From Streptomyces sp. NBC_00443 (GTDB lineage Bacteria > Actinomycetota > Actinomycetes > Streptomycetales > Streptomycetaceae): DNA of 64,000 nucleotides. A program made the position numbers and the translations under genes. The stretch's first letter is position 1; the number at the start of each line of letters is the position of its first letter. The notes below the pieces were generated by a model, which did no database searches, was not told where the DNA came from, and saw nothing but the letters and a program-made list of their open reading frames with translations. The stretch lies in assembly GCF_036014175.1 (NCBI RefSeq), contig NZ_CP107917.1, positions 2,666,001 to 2,730,000 of the forward strand. The letters are read 5' to 3'. Below, in pieces: positions 18,053-27,154 of this stretch.

Positions 18053-18709
18053 GTGCAGTGGACCTTGGTCATACCCCTGAAACCCTTGGCGCGGGCGAAG
18101 AGCAGGCTCTCGGACACCGCCTCGGACGGGCTGCGCCCGGGCCTGGCCCTCGCATTCGCCCAGGACACCGTGGTGGCGGCGCTGGCCTGCCCGGCGGTGA
18201 AGGATGTGGCAGTCGTCACGGGAGACACGCTGGCAGGCCGCGAGCTGGGCGCACTTGGCGCGCACATCGTCCCCGACGAGCCGGGCGGTGGCCTGAACGC
18301 GGCACTGGCTCACGCGGCGGCAGTCGTACGGTCGTCCCGTCCCGAAAGTCCCGTGGCGGCCCTGAACGCCGATCTCCCCGCCCTGCGCCCGCTGGAATTG
18401 GCCCGCGTCCTGGACGCGGCGGCGGAATTCCCCCGCGCTTTTCTCCCGGACGCCGCGGCAATCGGCACCACTCTGCTGGCCGCTGCCCCCGGACATGAAT
18501 TGCGGCCGGCATTCGGCGAGGATTCCCGGGCCCGCCATCGTGAGTCCGGGGCAGTGGAACTGTGCCTCGACGAGGTGGACTCGGTACGCCAGGACGTGGA
18601 CACCGGCGAGGATCTGCGGGCCGCGCTGGCCCTGGGCGTGGGCTCGCGAACGGCGGCGGCAGCGGCACGTCTGCTCATCGCCCCGCACCCGAATCACAAC
18701 CCGTCGTAG
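18053..18709 (+). CDS. cofC: 2-phospho-L-lactate (or phosphoenolpyruvate) guanylyltransferase
   Basis: CofC/FbiD activates 2-phospholactate or PEP with GTP in coenzyme F420 synthesis. The 218-residue protein begins MQWTLVIPLKPLARAKSRLSD, the nucleotidyltransferase entry motif. It has NADLPALRPLELARVL (the Asp of the metal site) and GHELRPAFGEDSRARHRESG, typical of CofC. GTG start with AGAGAGGG upstream. F420 use is characteristic of actinobacteria. In mycobacteria the enzyme prefers PEP; which substrate applies here cannot be read from the sequence. Confidence 0.92.
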   Translation: MQWTLVIPLKPLARAKSRLSDTASDGLRPGLALAFAQDTVVAALACPAVKDVAVVTGDTLAGRELGALGAHIVPDEPGGGLNAALAHAAAVVRSSRPESPVAALNADLPALRPLELARVLDAAAEFPRAFLPDAAAIGTTLLAAAPGHELRPAFGEDSRARHRESGAVELCLDEVDSVRQDVDTGEDLRAALALGVGSRTAAAAARLLIAPHPNHNPS

Positions 18710-18719
18710 GGTTGCAGCC

Positions 18720-18923
18720 ATGCAGGCCACCGCTTACACCTACGACGAAGCCACCCGCTCCGGCAGCGTCCTCCTGGACGACGGCACCCCCGTCGCCTTC
18801 GACGCCCCGGCGTTCGACGCGGGCGGCCTGAGGCTGCTGCGTCCCGGGCAGCGGGTCCGCATCGAGACGCAAGGCGACGGCGAGGCCCTGCGGATCACGC
18901 TGGTGACACTGCAGACGCTCTAG
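18720..18923 (+). CDS. Small OB-fold/cold-shock-like protein
   Basis: 67 residues: MQATAYTYDEATRSGSVLLD, then FDAGGLRLLRPGQRVRIE. The five predicted short strands and the RxGSVLLDDG...F...LRPGQRV pattern resemble the cold-shock/OB fold, but it lacks the RNP1 aromatic motif (KGFGFI) of true CspA proteins. It starts 10 bp after cofC and ends before a strong terminator, so it is probably co-transcribed with cofC. Function unknown. Confidence 0.75.
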   Translation: MQATAYTYDEATRSGSVLLDDGTPVAFDAPAFDAGGLRLLRPGQRVRIETQGDGEALRITLVTLQTL

Positions 18924-18933
18924 AACACGCCGC

Positions 18934-18961
18934 GGGCCGGACTCCACTCGGAGTCCGGCCC
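18934..18961. terminator. Bidirectional terminator between the cofC unit and hupS
   Basis: GGGCCGGACTCC and GGAGTCCGGCCC form a perfect 12-bp stem with an ACTC loop between two convergent genes. There is no long U-run, as is usual in Streptomyces. Confidence 0.75.
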
Positions 18962-19002
18962 GGCGCGTGAGTGCCCTGCGGTTCTATCTGTGACCCGCAG
19001 TT

Positions 19003-19647
19003 CTACCTCTTGCGGGCGGTGGCCTTCTTGGCCGTGGTCTTGCGGGCCGTCGACTTCTTGGCGGGCGCCTTCTTGGCGGTCGCCTTCTTCGCCGGAGCCT
19101 TCTTGGCCGTCGCCTTCTTGGCCGTGGTCTTCTTCGCCGCGGTCGTCTTCTTGGCGGCAGCCGTGGTCTTCTTCGCCGGCGCCTTCTTCGCGGTCGTCTT
19201 CTTCGCGGCAGCCGTGGTCTTCTTGGCCGTCGTCTTCTTCGCGGTCGTCTTCTTCGCCGCCGCCTTGGTGGTCTTCTTCGCGGCGGCCTTCTTGACCGTC
19301 GCCGAGGCACCACCGGTCAGGCTGCCCTTGGGCGCCTTCTTGACGGCGACCTCGCCGCCCCGGGGGAGCTTCTTCGAGCCGCTCACCAGGTCCTTGAAGC
19401 CCTGACCCGCACGGAAGCGCGGAACGGAGGTCTTCTTGACCCGAACCCGCTCGCCCGTCTGAGGGTTACGGGCGTAGCGAGCGGGCCGGTCGACCTTCTC
19501 GAACGAACCGAAGCCGGTGACGGAGACCCGCTCACCCGAGACGACCGCGCGGACGACGGCGTCCAGTACGTGGTCGACAGCCTCGGCGGCCTGCTGGCGG
19601 CCGCCCATCTTGTCGGCAATCGCTTCTACGAGCTGCGCCTTGTTCAC
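19003..19647 (-). CDS. hupS: HU-family DNA-binding protein with histone H1-like tail (HupS)
   Basis: 214 residues. Residues 1-92 form a complete HU fold ([61 protein letters not shown]). The remaining 115 residues are almost only Lys, Ala, Thr and Pro in [17 protein letters not shown] repeats, like histone H1. This is the sporulation-associated HupS architecture described in S. coelicolor, where it compacts the spore nucleoid. GTG start with GAAGGGGAAG upstream. The tail region is highly repetitive at DNA level and likely to vary in length. Confidence 0.95.
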   Translation of the reverse strand: MNKAQLVEAIADKMGGRQQAAEAVDHVLDAVVRAVVSGERVSVTGFGSFEKVDRPARYARNPQTGERVRVKKTSVPRFRAGQGFKDLVSGSKKLPRGGEVAVKKAPKGSLTGGASATVKKAAAKKTTKAAAKKTTAKKTTAKKTTAAAKKTTAKKAPAKKTTAAAKKTTAAKKTTAKKATAKKAPAKKATAKKAPAKKSTARKTTAKKATARKR

Positions 19648-19698
19648 GTCTTCCCCTTCGGAGACATCGCCAGAACGAAAGTGTTCAAGCTTTTTCGC

Positions 19699-19727
19699 AC
19701 GTTAGGCAGATATATACCGCAAATCAA
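19699..19727 (-). promoter_or_regulatory. Candidate hupS promoter
   Basis: On the minus strand TTGATT (19727-19722), a 17-bp spacer and TAACGT (19704-19699) lie about 50 bp upstream of the GTG. The stretch (TATATATC, AAAAAGC) is strikingly AT-rich for this genome. Confidence 0.4.
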
Positions 19728-19784
19728 ACACGAAACGGGCTAATCACCCTTGTGCCGCAACAGACTCGACAGTCTCGAAGGTGT

Positions 19785-20015
19785 TCAGCGTTCCTCTTCG
19801 GGGAATCGCCCCGCGTCGAGGTCCGCCATGAACCGCTCCAGACGCCTTGTCGCTTCGGCGACGTCGTGCTTGGCCGCGGCCGTAATGACCAGCAGCTTCC
19901 GGGTCAGCGCCATCCGTACGCCCTCCGGGACTTGCAGTGCGCGCACCCTTCCATGCGCTTCCTTGAGTTGGCCCGCGACTGCCGCATAGAGCTCGAGTTG
20001 GCCGTCGTGTTCCAT
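19785..20015 (-). CDS. Small conserved-looking protein, helical
   Basis: 76 residues starting MEHDGQLELYAAVAGQLKEA. Third codon positions are mostly G/C and the frame is clean, so it looks like a real gene. It is predicted all-helical and charged, with no Cys, no signal and no membrane segment. It sits between hupS and leuD on the same strand. A longer reading back to 20198 has poor coding character, so I use the ATG at 20015. No Shine-Dalgarno is obvious. I do not recognise the family. Confidence 0.6.
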   Translation of the reverse strand: MEHDGQLELYAAVAGQLKEAHGRVRALQVPEGVRMALTRKLLVITAAAKHDVAEATRRLERFMADLDAGRFPEEER

Positions 20016-20199
20016 GCACAGATTGTGCCATCTGGGGCGAGTTGTCGCCTGCCAGGGGTGCAACTCCGGCCTCAAATGGCCTTCCGGGCACTTGCGGAAG
20101 CCGCGATGACAACACTCGCGTACCCCTCCAACCTCCGTCGTAACGTGGGAAGTTGAGCGCGGCCGGTGATCGGCGCAGGGCCGTTCGGGTGCAGACATG

Positions 20200-20234
20200 G
20201 CAGTACCCCCGATCGGGCTGATCGGGGGTACTGC
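20200..20234. terminator. Terminator downstream of leuD
   Basis: GCAGTACCCCCGATC and GATCGGGGGTACTGC form a perfect 15-bp stem with a GGGCT loop, about 70 bp after the leuD stop. Confidence 0.8.
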
Positions 20235-20305
20235 GGGGGTGTTGTGGTGGCCGAAAGTGGCCTTGTTTCGAAGTCTCGCTCGCGCCTCGGGGTCAGGCCT
20301 TCGGA

Positions 20306-20899
20306 TCAGGACTGGAGGGTGCGCGGCTTGAACGACGGCCGCTTCGCCTCGTAGGCGGCGATGTCGGCCTCGCTCTGCAGGGTGATCGAGATGTCGTCGA
20401 GGCCGTTCAGCAGCCGCCAGCGGGAGTTCTCGTCCAGCTCGAAGGATGCGGTGATGCCCTCGGCGCGCACCTCACGGGCCTGAAGGTCGACCGTGACCTC
20501 GGTCTGCGGGTCCTTCTCGGTGAGCTCCCACAGCGCATCCACGATCTTCTGCTCCAGAACCACCGTGAGCAGGCCGTTCTTGAGCGAGTTGCCGCGGAAG
20601 ATGTCCGCGAAGCGCGAGGAGATCACGGCCTTGAAACCGTAGTTCTGCAGCGCCCACACGGCGTGCTCACGGGAGGAACCGGTGCCGAAGTCGGGACCGG
20701 CGACCAGCACGGTGGCGCCTTCGCGCTCCGGGCGGTTGAGCACGAACTCCGGGTCCTTGCGCCAGGCCTCGAAAAGCCCGTCCTCGAACCCGTCCCGGGT
20801 CACCTTCTTGAGCCAGTGAGCAGGGATGATCTGGTCGGTGTCGACGTTGGAGCGGCGCAGCGGGACGGCCCGGCCGGTGTGCGTGGTGAATGCTTCCAT
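20306..20899 (-). CDS. leuD: 3-isopropylmalate dehydratase small subunit
   Basis: 197 residues. LeuD is the swivelling small subunit that works with LeuC to isomerise 2- to 3-isopropylmalate in leucine synthesis. Hallmarks are [16 protein letters not shown] at the N-terminus and [17 protein letters not shown]. The start is 6 bp downstream of the leuC stop, so they form a leuCD operon. Confidence 0.97.
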   Translation of the reverse strand: MEAFTTHTGRAVPLRRSNVDTDQIIPAHWLKKVTRDGFEDGLFEAWRKDPEFVLNRPEREGATVLVAGPDFGTGSSREHAVWALQNYGFKAVISSRFADIFRGNSLKNGLLTVVLEQKIVDALWELTEKDPQTEVTVDLQAREVRAEGITASFELDENSRWRLLNGLDDISITLQSEADIAAYEAKRPSFKPRTLQS

Positions 20900-20905
20900 G
20901 GCTGA

Positions 20906-22336
20906 TCAGACTCCAGCGGGCGTACGGGTCTCGGCGTCGGACAGGTCGGCCGGGGAGGCGAGGTGGCCCAGGACCGCGGTGGCCGCCGCGACCTGCGGCG
21001 ACACCAGGTGCGTACGACCGCCCTTGCCCTGCCGGCCCTCGAAGTTGCGGTTGGAGGTGGACGCGGAGCGCTCACCCGGGGCCAGCTGGTCGGGGTTCAT
21101 GCCCAGACACATCGAGCAGCCCGCGTGCCGCCACTCGGCGCCGGCCTCCTTGAAGACGACGTCCAGACCCTCGGAAACGGCCTGCAGACCCACCCGCGCG
21201 GAGCCGGGGACGACCAGCATCCGTACGCCGTCGGCGACTTTGCGGCCCTTCACGAGCTCCGCGGCGGCGCGCAGGTCCTCGATGCGGCCGTTGGTGCACG
21301 AGCCTACGAAGACGGTGTCCACCTTGATGGAACGCAGCGGCTGACCGGCCTCCAACCCCATGTATTCCAGGGCCTTTTCGGCGGCGAAGCGCTCCGAAGC
21401 GTCTTCGTACGAAGCAGGATCGGGGACGGACGCCGAAAGCGGCGCACCCTGGCCGGGGTTGGTGCCCCAGGTGACGAACGGCGACAGTTCGGCGGCCTCG
21501 ATCACGACCTCGGCATCGAACTCGGCGTCCTCGTCCGTCTTCAGCGTCTTCCAGTACGCGACGGCCGCGTCCCAGTCCTCGCCCTTGGGGGCGTGCGGAC
21601 GGCCCTCGAGGTAGTCGAAGGTGGTCTCGTCGGGGGCGATCATGCCCGCGCGGGCGCCGGCCTCGATCGACATGTTGCAGATGGTCATCCGGGCCTCCAT
21701 CGAGAGCTGCTCGATGGCGGAGCCGCGGTATTCCAGGACGTAGCCCTGGCCGCCGCCGGTGCCGATCCTGGCGATGATCGCCAGGATCAGGTCCTTGGCG
21801 GTGACGCCCTCGGGCAGTTCGCCGTTGACCGTGATGGCCATGGTCTTCGGACGGGCCATGGGCAGCGTCTGGGTCGCCAGCACATGCTCGACCTGGGAGG
21901 TGCCGATGCCGAACGCCAGACCGCCGAAGGCGCCGTGCGTGGAGGTGTGCGAGTCACCGCAGACGACGGTCATGCCGGGCTGGGTCAGGCCCAGCTGGGG
22001 GCCGACGACGTGCACGACGCCCTGCTCGACGTCGCCCAGCGGGTGCAGGCGCACACCGAAGTCGGCGGCGTTCTTGCGCAGCGTCTCCAGCTGGACGCGG
22101 GAGACCGGGTCCGCGATGGGCTTGTCGATGTCGAGGGTCGGGGTGTTGTGGTCCTCGGTGGCGATGGTCAGGTCGAGCCGGCGCACCTGGCGACCGCCCT
22201 TGCGGAGGCCGTCGAAGGCCTGCGGGCTGGTCACCTCGTGCAGCAGGTGCAGATCGATGAAGAGGAGGTCGGGCTCGCCCTCGGCGCGCCGGACGACATG
22301 GTCGTCCCAGACCTTCTCCGCGAGTGTCCTACCCAT
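20906..22336 (-). CDS. leuC: 3-isopropylmalate dehydratase large subunit
   Basis: 476 residues, aconitase family with a [4Fe-4S] cluster. Cluster ligands are in VGSCTNGR (about residue 345) and [10 protein letters not shown] (about 407). [13 protein letters not shown] and [13 protein letters not shown] are also family motifs. It starts about 200 bp from the divergent IclR-type regulator NdgR, which is known in Streptomyces to act on leuCD expression. GGAGGG is just upstream of the ATG. Confidence 0.97.
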   Translation of the reverse strand: MGRTLAEKVWDDHVVRRAEGEPDLLFIDLHLLHEVTSPQAFDGLRKGGRQVRRLDLTIATEDHNTPTLDIDKPIADPVSRVQLETLRKNAADFGVRLHPLGDVEQGVVHVVGPQLGLTQPGMTVVCGDSHTSTHGAFGGLAFGIGTSQVEHVLATQTLPMARPKTMAITVNGELPEGVTAKDLILAIIARIGTGGGQGYVLEYRGSAIEQLSMEARMTICNMSIEAGARAGMIAPDETTFDYLEGRPHAPKGEDWDAAVAYWKTLKTDEDAEFDAEVVIEAAELSPFVTWGTNPGQGAPLSASVPDPASYEDASERFAAEKALEYMGLEAGQPLRSIKVDTVFVGSCTNGRIEDLRAAAELVKGRKVADGVRMLVVPGSARVGLQAVSEGLDVVFKEAGAEWRHAGCSMCLGMNPDQLAPGERSASTSNRNFEGRQGKGGRTHLVSPQVAAATAVLGHLASPADLSDAETRTPAGV

Positions 22337-22505
22337 CGCTTTCCCTCCGGCCGGCTTACGGTCCGCCGGCCCAACTAGAGATCTTGAGAAGGCGACCTGC
22401 GCCCGCGCCCCTGCTTCCGGGCGTCCGCCGCCAGGCCCGCTCTGGTTTACGGGCCGCTCTGCCTTCGTTCTTCCAGAGTGGCGTGTTCCACGGAAAATTG
22501 AACTT

Positions 22506-22526
22506 GCGTTTCACAGAGTGAGACGC
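22506..22526. promoter_or_regulatory. Operator-like palindrome in the leuC-ndgR gap
   Basis: GCGTTTCAC, AGA, GTGAGACGC form a 21-bp inverted repeat with one mismatched pair, 13 bp ahead of the ndgR ATG. Its place between leuC and ndgR fits autoregulation by NdgR, an IclR-type factor, and control of leuCD. That NdgR binds exactly here is inference. Confidence 0.6.
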
Positions 22527-22538
22527 GAGTATCGTTTC

Positions 22539-23255
22539 ATGGACAACAGTAGCGGCGTCGGCGTTCTGGACAAGGCAGCCCTTGTCCTGAGCGCCCTGGA
22601 GTCCGGTCCGGCCACCCTCGCAGGGCTCGTCTCGGCCACCGGACTGGCACGACCCACGGCCCATCGACTGGCCGTGGCTCTGGAACACCACCGCATGGTG
22701 GCGCGTGACATGCAGGGCCGTTTCATTCTCGGCCCGCGCCTTTCGGAACTGGCCGCGGCGGCCGGTGAGGACCGCCTTCTCGCCACGGCGGGCCCGGTTC
22801 TCACCCACCTCCGTGACGTGACCGGCGAGAGCGCGCAGCTCTATCGCCGCCAGGGCGACATGCGCATCTGCGTCGCCGCGGCGGAGCGTCTGTCCGGCCT
22901 GCGGGACACGGTCCCGGTCGGCTCGACGCTCACGATGAAGGCGGGCTCCTCGGCCCAGATCCTCATGGCCTGGGAGGAGCCGGAGCGCCTGCACCGGGGC
23001 CTGCAGGGTGCCCGCTTCACGGCGACCGCCCTCTCCGGCGTACGGCGCCGGGGCTGGGCCCAGTCGATCGGCGAGCGCGAGCCCGGCGTCGCGTCCGTCT
23101 CCGCGCCGGTGCGCGGCCCGTCGAACCGCGTGGTGGCCGCCGTATCGGTCTCCGGCCCCATCGAGCGCCTCACCCGCCACCCCGGCCGGATGCACGCCCA
23201 GGCGGTCATCGACGCGGCAGGCCGTCTCTCCGAGGCTCTGCGCCGCTCGGGCTGA
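22539..23255 (+). CDS. ndgR: IclR-family regulator NdgR
   Basis: 238 residues, the exact length I recall for NdgR/AreB. The N-terminal winged helix (VLDKAALVLSALESGPATLAGLVSATGLARPTAHRL) is followed by an IclR effector domain (AGEDRLLATAGPVLTHLRDV, VGSTLTMKAGSSAQIL). It lies divergent to leuCD, as in other streptomycetes and as LtbR in corynebacteria. NdgR is known to affect amino-acid metabolism and antibiotic production. A palindrome just before the start suggests autoregulation. The start is MDNSSGVGVLDK; longer upstream readings cross the leuC promoter. Confidence 0.93.
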   Translation: MDNSSGVGVLDKAALVLSALESGPATLAGLVSATGLARPTAHRLAVALEHHRMVARDMQGRFILGPRLSELAAAAGEDRLLATAGPVLTHLRDVTGESAQLYRRQGDMRICVAAAERLSGLRDTVPVGSTLTMKAGSSAQILMAWEEPERLHRGLQGARFTATALSGVRRRGWAQSIGEREPGVASVSAPVRGPSNRVVAAVSVSGPIERLTRHPGRMHAQAVIDAAGRLSEALRRSG

Positions 23256-23265
23256 TCGAAGGACA

Positions 23266-23301
23266 GTCAGGGCCGGCCTCAACGCCGCGGCGGGCCCTGA
23301 C
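23266..23301 (+). terminator. Terminator-like hairpin after ndgR
   Basis: GTCAGGGCC and GGCCCTGAC form a 9-bp stem 10 bp after the ndgR stop, with an 18-nt GC-rich loop and no U-run. Confidence 0.5.
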
Positions 23302-23403
23302 AGTTCACGGGGGCGACAAGCCCCACAAACCCGCACCCGCCCGAACAACAGAAACGGCCCCCCGCCTCACGCGCATCCGCTGAGGCGAAGAGCCATCGTT
23401 CTG

Positions 23404-23476
23404 TACCCCCGACCGGATTCGAACCGGCGCTACCGCCTTGAGAGGGCGGCGTGCTAGGCCGCTACACAACGGGGGC
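23404..23476 (-). tRNA. tRNA-Glu (CTC)
   Basis: A 73-nt cloverleaf on the minus strand: acceptor GCCCCCG/CGGGGGT, anticodon stem CCGCC/GGCGG around loop CTCTCAA (anticodon CTC), and T-arm GGTTCGAATCC. CCA is not encoded. It is identical to the copies at 23597 and 23732. Confidence 0.96.
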
Positions 23477-23504
23477 CTGGACACTGCGTTTCCGCAGGTC
23501 CGAG

Positions 23505-23576
23505 CTGGTCTACCTGGACTCGAACCAAGACTAACTGAACCAGAATCAGCCGTGCTGCCAATTACACCATAGACCA
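23505..23576 (-). tRNA. tRNA-Gln (CTG)
   Basis: A 72-nt cloverleaf: acceptor TGGTCTA/TAGACCA, anticodon stem GCTGA/TCAGT around TTCTGGT (anticodon CTG), T-loop TTCGAGTC. It differs from the copy at 23844 by a compensated acceptor pair (T-A here, C-G there) and by a G-T in place of A-T at the top of the anticodon stem. Confidence 0.95.
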
Positions 23577-23596
23577 ATGTGGTTTAGACCAGTCAG

Positions 23597-23669
23597 TACC
23601 CCCGACCGGATTCGAACCGGCGCTACCGCCTTGAGAGGGCGGCGTGCTAGGCCGCTACACAACGGGGGC
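23597..23669 (-). tRNA. tRNA-Glu (CTC)
   Basis: Second identical copy of the 73-nt tRNA-Glu, anticodon CTC, in the same orientation. Confidence 0.96.
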
Positions 23670-23731
23670 CCTAGCGATCCTGCATCGAGATCGGTGGGAG
23701 CTACCCGAGCCGTCCTCGCGGGAAGGATCTG

Positions 23732-23804
23732 TACCCCCGACCGGATTCGAACCGGCGCTACCGCCTTGAGAGGGCGGCGTGCTAGGCCGCTACACAACGG
23801 GGGC
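23732..23804 (-). tRNA. tRNA-Glu (CTC)
   Basis: Third identical copy of the 73-nt tRNA-Glu, anticodon CTC. The spacers between the array members are 20-65 bp, which suggests one primary transcript. Confidence 0.96.
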
Positions 23805-23843
23805 TTTGCGGATGAGATCCGCGACGCAGATGAGCTCTGCGAG

Positions 23844-23915
23844 CTGGCCTACCTGGACTCGAACCAAGACTAACTGAACCAGAATCAGTCGTGCTGCCAA
23901 TTACACCATAGGCCA
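23844..23915 (-). tRNA. tRNA-Gln (CTG)
   Basis: A 72-nt tRNA-Gln with acceptor TGGCCTA/TAGGCCA and anticodon stem ACTGA/TCAGT, anticodon CTG. It is the first tRNA in transcription order of the minus-strand array. Confidence 0.95.
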
Positions 23916-24006
23916 CTGGAACGCAAGCCCCTGAGGGGATCTCGTTCTAGTTTGCACCCCCGGATTCCGGCCTTTCGGCCCGCTCTCCGGCGGCGCAGGA
24001 AGAACA

Positions 24007-24738
24007 TTACCCGAAGGTGGACGGGGCTCCAAAACGGGTATCCGCGCCGAGGAGCGCGGGGAGTTCGGCGAGGGAGGCGATCCGCTGCGGGCCGCCGGGG
24101 GCGTCATCGCCGGTGTACACGCCGTCACGGCTGATCCACACCGACACCAGTCCGGCGTCGGCCGCACCCCGCCCGTCGATCTCCGGGTGGTCACCGACGT
24201 ACGCCACTTGGTGCGGGGCGAGCTCCAGTGCCGTGCATGCGGCGTGGAAGGCGCCGGCCTCCGGTTTCGAGATCCCGAGCTCGGCGGCGCACAGGATCGC
24301 CTCGAACCGGTCGTGCACCCCTAGCACCCGCAGCTTGCGGTCCTGGACGACAAGGCTGGAGTTGGACAGGACGGCGTGCCGGTGGCTGGTCGCGAGGGCG
24401 TCCAGGACGGGCAGGACGTCCGGGAACAGGGCCCATGCGGCCTCGTAGTGCGTGATGTACCGCTGGAACCACGCCTCGGCCTCGGCGTCCGTCAGCTCCT
24501 CGCCCAGGAAGACCCGTACGCGATCACGCCGCTGGCCCTCGAAGGTCACCTCCCCCGCCGAGAACCGTGCCCACTGCTGATCGGTGACCTGCCGCCAGCG
24601 CACGAGGGCCTGCTCGACGGTCTCGTACCCGTCGAGCAGGCCCTCGGCCAGCAGGTGCCCCCGCATTCCGGCGCGGTCGGCCGCGGTGTAGTCGAAGATG
24701 GTGTCGTCCACGTCCCAGACCACGGCCCGAATGCTCAT
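24007..24738 (-). CDS. HAD-superfamily hydrolase
   Basis: 243 residues. The nucleophile motif is VVWDVDDTIFDYT (DxDxT variant) at the N-terminus. Motif II is VLSNSS, motif III is the Lys in GISKPEAGAF, and motif IV is AYVGDHPEIDGRGA. A helical cap lies between motifs I and II, as in subfamily I phosphatases. It is a cytosolic phosphatase of unknown substrate. It lies between the tRNA array and a secreted propeller gene, with no operon partner. Confidence 0.85.
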   Translation of the reverse strand: MSIRAVVWDVDDTIFDYTAADRAGMRGHLLAEGLLDGYETVEQALVRWRQVTDQQWARFSAGEVTFEGQRRDRVRVFLGEELTDAEAEAWFQRYITHYEAAWALFPDVLPVLDALATSHRHAVLSNSSLVVQDRKLRVLGVHDRFEAILCAAELGISKPEAGAFHAACTALELAPHQVAYVGDHPEIDGRGAADAGLVSVWISRDGVYTGDDAPGGPQRIASLAELPALLGADTRFGAPSTFG

Positions 24739-24774
24739 GATCCGACGGTAACCCGGACGCCAGGGGGCTGTCCG

Positions 24775-26990
24775 TCAGTTGACCGTGGTCGTGCCGGTGA
24801 CGGTGAGGGCGGGGCCCACTTCGTCGCGCGGCTGGGCAGTCAGCTTCCAGGTGTACGTGCCGGTGACGCGGCGGCCGTCGGTCCCGTAGCCGTCCCACGC
24901 GGCGCGGACGGCGGCGCCCTCGGTGCTGCCGGTGAGGCTGCGCACCACCGTGCCGCCGCTGTTGGTCAGGGTGAGCGTCCAGTCGGCGGGCTTGTTGAGC
25001 TGCCACACGGGCTGCCAGGGCTTGGACTTCGTCGGGCCGCCCGGTACCGCGTCCGTCTGGGCTTCCATCTGCGCGAGCGTCGAGGCGGGGACCCCGCTGC
25101 GGACGATCGACACCTCGCCGTAGGTGCCGTTGAGGTAGGCGATGTGGCCGCCGAAGCGGTCGACGGCCCAGCGGCCGTTGCTGCCTCCGGCGTTCTGGTC
25201 CACGGTGGGCAGCTTGACCAGGGTGCGGGTGGCCGCCGTACCGGTGTGGAAGGCGGTGAGCAGGAGTTCGTGGGTGGTGCGGTTCTCGCGGAGCAGGAAG
25301 CCGTCGGCGAGGCGGGCCGGGCCCTGGTCGGCGGGGACCGTGATCTTGCGGTTCGTCGCCCGGTCGTAGACGCCCGCGGTGGCGCCGCAGGACCAGTACA
25401 GCCAGGTGTTGACCGCCTGGATGTCGCTCGGGGTGCAGGGCGCGCCGGTGGCCAGGGTTGCCACCGTCTGGCCGGTCTTGAGGCTCTTGCCGACGACCGA
25501 GCCCTGGGTGCTGCCGGGGTCCACATCGTCTGACCCCAGACGGCGGCCGCGGTGCGGGCGCGGCTGAGGTTGGTCCCGCCCTCGGTCGTGCCGCTCGGGA
25601 AGTCGACCACCTGCTGGGTGCCGGAGCCGCCGTTGTAGAGGACGTAACGGCCGGTGCCATTGGGGATGCGGCCGGCGGAGTCGCCGCCCGTGGGCTCGTA
25701 GCGGCTGGTCTTCGTGGCGTCGAGGCCGACGTTGTGGACGAATTCCTGACCCTCGGCGTTGGTCCACAGGTAGGCGACCCGGCCGTCGCCCAGGGCCTCC
25801 AGCTGGGGGCAGGCGGCGTCGCCCGGGAGGCAGGTGGTCTGGGTCAGCCCCGGGCTGCGGGGGGTCTGCCGGCCCGTGGGCCTGCCTGTGGCGTCCAGCT
25901 GGAAGCTGCTGAACCGGTTGGAGGCCCCCGGTGTCGAGCCGTACAGGAACAACTCACCGCCCGCGACGGCCAGTCCCTGCACCCCCACTGCGTACGCCGG
26001 GATCTGGGCCACCTTCCCGGTGGTGACCGTGCCGTCCTCGGTGGGCGTGATCCGGTGGACGTTCCAGTCGAGGCTGGACGGGCCGGCGGTGGCAAGTGCG
26101 CCGCCTTCCAGGGTCGGGCCTATTCCGCCGAACGACGGGCTGAGCACGGTGGTCCTGGTACCGGTCGCGAGGGAGTGGGCGATCAGTGCCGGCTGGGTTC
26201 CGACCTCGACGAAGTCCGGGTTGCCGATGAGGAGTTGATCGCCGACCACGGCCTCGGTGTGAGCGCCCCATCGGGGATGCGTGGTGGGCTCGGTGCCGGG
26301 CTCGGAGTCGATCCGTATCGACTTCCAGTCGGCGACGAGCCAGCGGTCGTTGTAGACGACCTCGGGGGCGTCGATCACGCCGGTGACGTAGGTGCGGAAG
26401 GTGCCGTCCGCGAGGTCGATGAGACCCACGGACGTCGTGCCGTCGACCTTGTAGACGACGGCGAGCCGGCGGACCGAGCCGGCCTGCGGGTAGGCGGTGG
26501 GCTGGGCGTCCGCCGGGAGGCCGGAGACCGGCAGATCCGTGGTGGTGCCGTCGGGAGCGGCGCGCAGGACGTGCAGGGCACCGGAGCCGTCCCGGGTCAG
26601 TACGCTCCAGCCCACGGCTCCCTGATAGGTCTGGCCGGACGGGATCGTGAGGGTGGCGGTGACGCCCGTGGAGCGGTGCTCCTGCGTGGCGGTCGCTCCG
26701 CTCATCGTGGTGACGACGTCGGTGCCGGTGGCCAGGTCGTCCGGACCGGCGTGCGCGGGCGGCGCGACGTCCGGGTAGTCCACCCAGGTCGTGGAGCCGC
26801 CGCTGACCATGCCGTACCGGAAGCCGGACGCGCCGGCCCAGACGTACCGGATCTCCTGCCGCTTCTCCGTGCTGAGCCGGACGGTCCCCACCGGCGACTC
26901 CACGGCCTGCGCGGGTGTGATCGGCAGCGCGCACGTCAGCGCCACCGCCCCGCTGAGCGCCACCGTGGCAAGTCTTCGTGAACGAATCAC
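24775..26990 (-). pseudogene. Secreted beta-propeller/FlgD-Ig-like protein, frameshifted as given
   Basis: GTG start at 26990 with GGGGGGAAC upstream. A Sec signal peptide (ATVALSGAVALTCALPITPAQA) is followed by beta-rich repeats with Gly-Gly-Leu blades. The frame runs to AAVWGQTMW, where the minus-strand ACCCCGGCAGC at about 25510-25525 seems to lack one base. The next frame then carries on as PGSTQGSVVGKSLKTG to a clean stop, ending in an FlgD-like Ig domain (TLTLTNSGGTVVRSL, AAWDGYGTDGRRVTGTYTWKL). The span of 2216 nt is one short of a multiple of three. The intact product would be about 738 residues, exported. Function unknown; such proteins are common in Streptomyces secretomes. Confidence 0.8.
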
Positions 26991-27114
26991 GTTCCCCCCT
27001 TTAACAGAGTGCACACGCACCTCATGTGCACAGGGAGCATCCAACGTCCGCTCCGGAAGCGGCGGTTGCTCTGAAGGTGAACTCCAGGTGACGTCGTCTG
27101 GGCGGACACGCGAA

Positions 27115-27141
27115 GGGCGGCGTCCGAACCGGACGCCGCCC
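27115..27141. terminator. Terminator downstream of gltX
   Basis: GGGCGGCGTCC and GGACGCCGCCC form a perfect 11-bp stem with a GAACC loop, 13 bp after the gltX stop. Confidence 0.8.
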
Positions 27142-27154
27142 TGCCGTGAACGCG

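Noticed and set aside
19020..19300. CRISPR-like or satellite repeat
   Set aside because: The repetition is the coding of the Lys/Ala/Thr tail of HupS, in frame and degenerate, without spacers.
22511..22540. Possible leader peptide M-K-R-Y-S-R-L-T-L before leuC
   Set aside because: Only two Leu codons, no terminator before leuC, and the frame runs through the operator-like palindrome and starts opposite the ndgR ATG; likely coincidental.
23404..23915. Integration (att) site at the tRNA array
   Set aside because: No integrase gene, no repeated tRNA 3' end beyond the tRNA copies themselves, and flanking genes are core genes.
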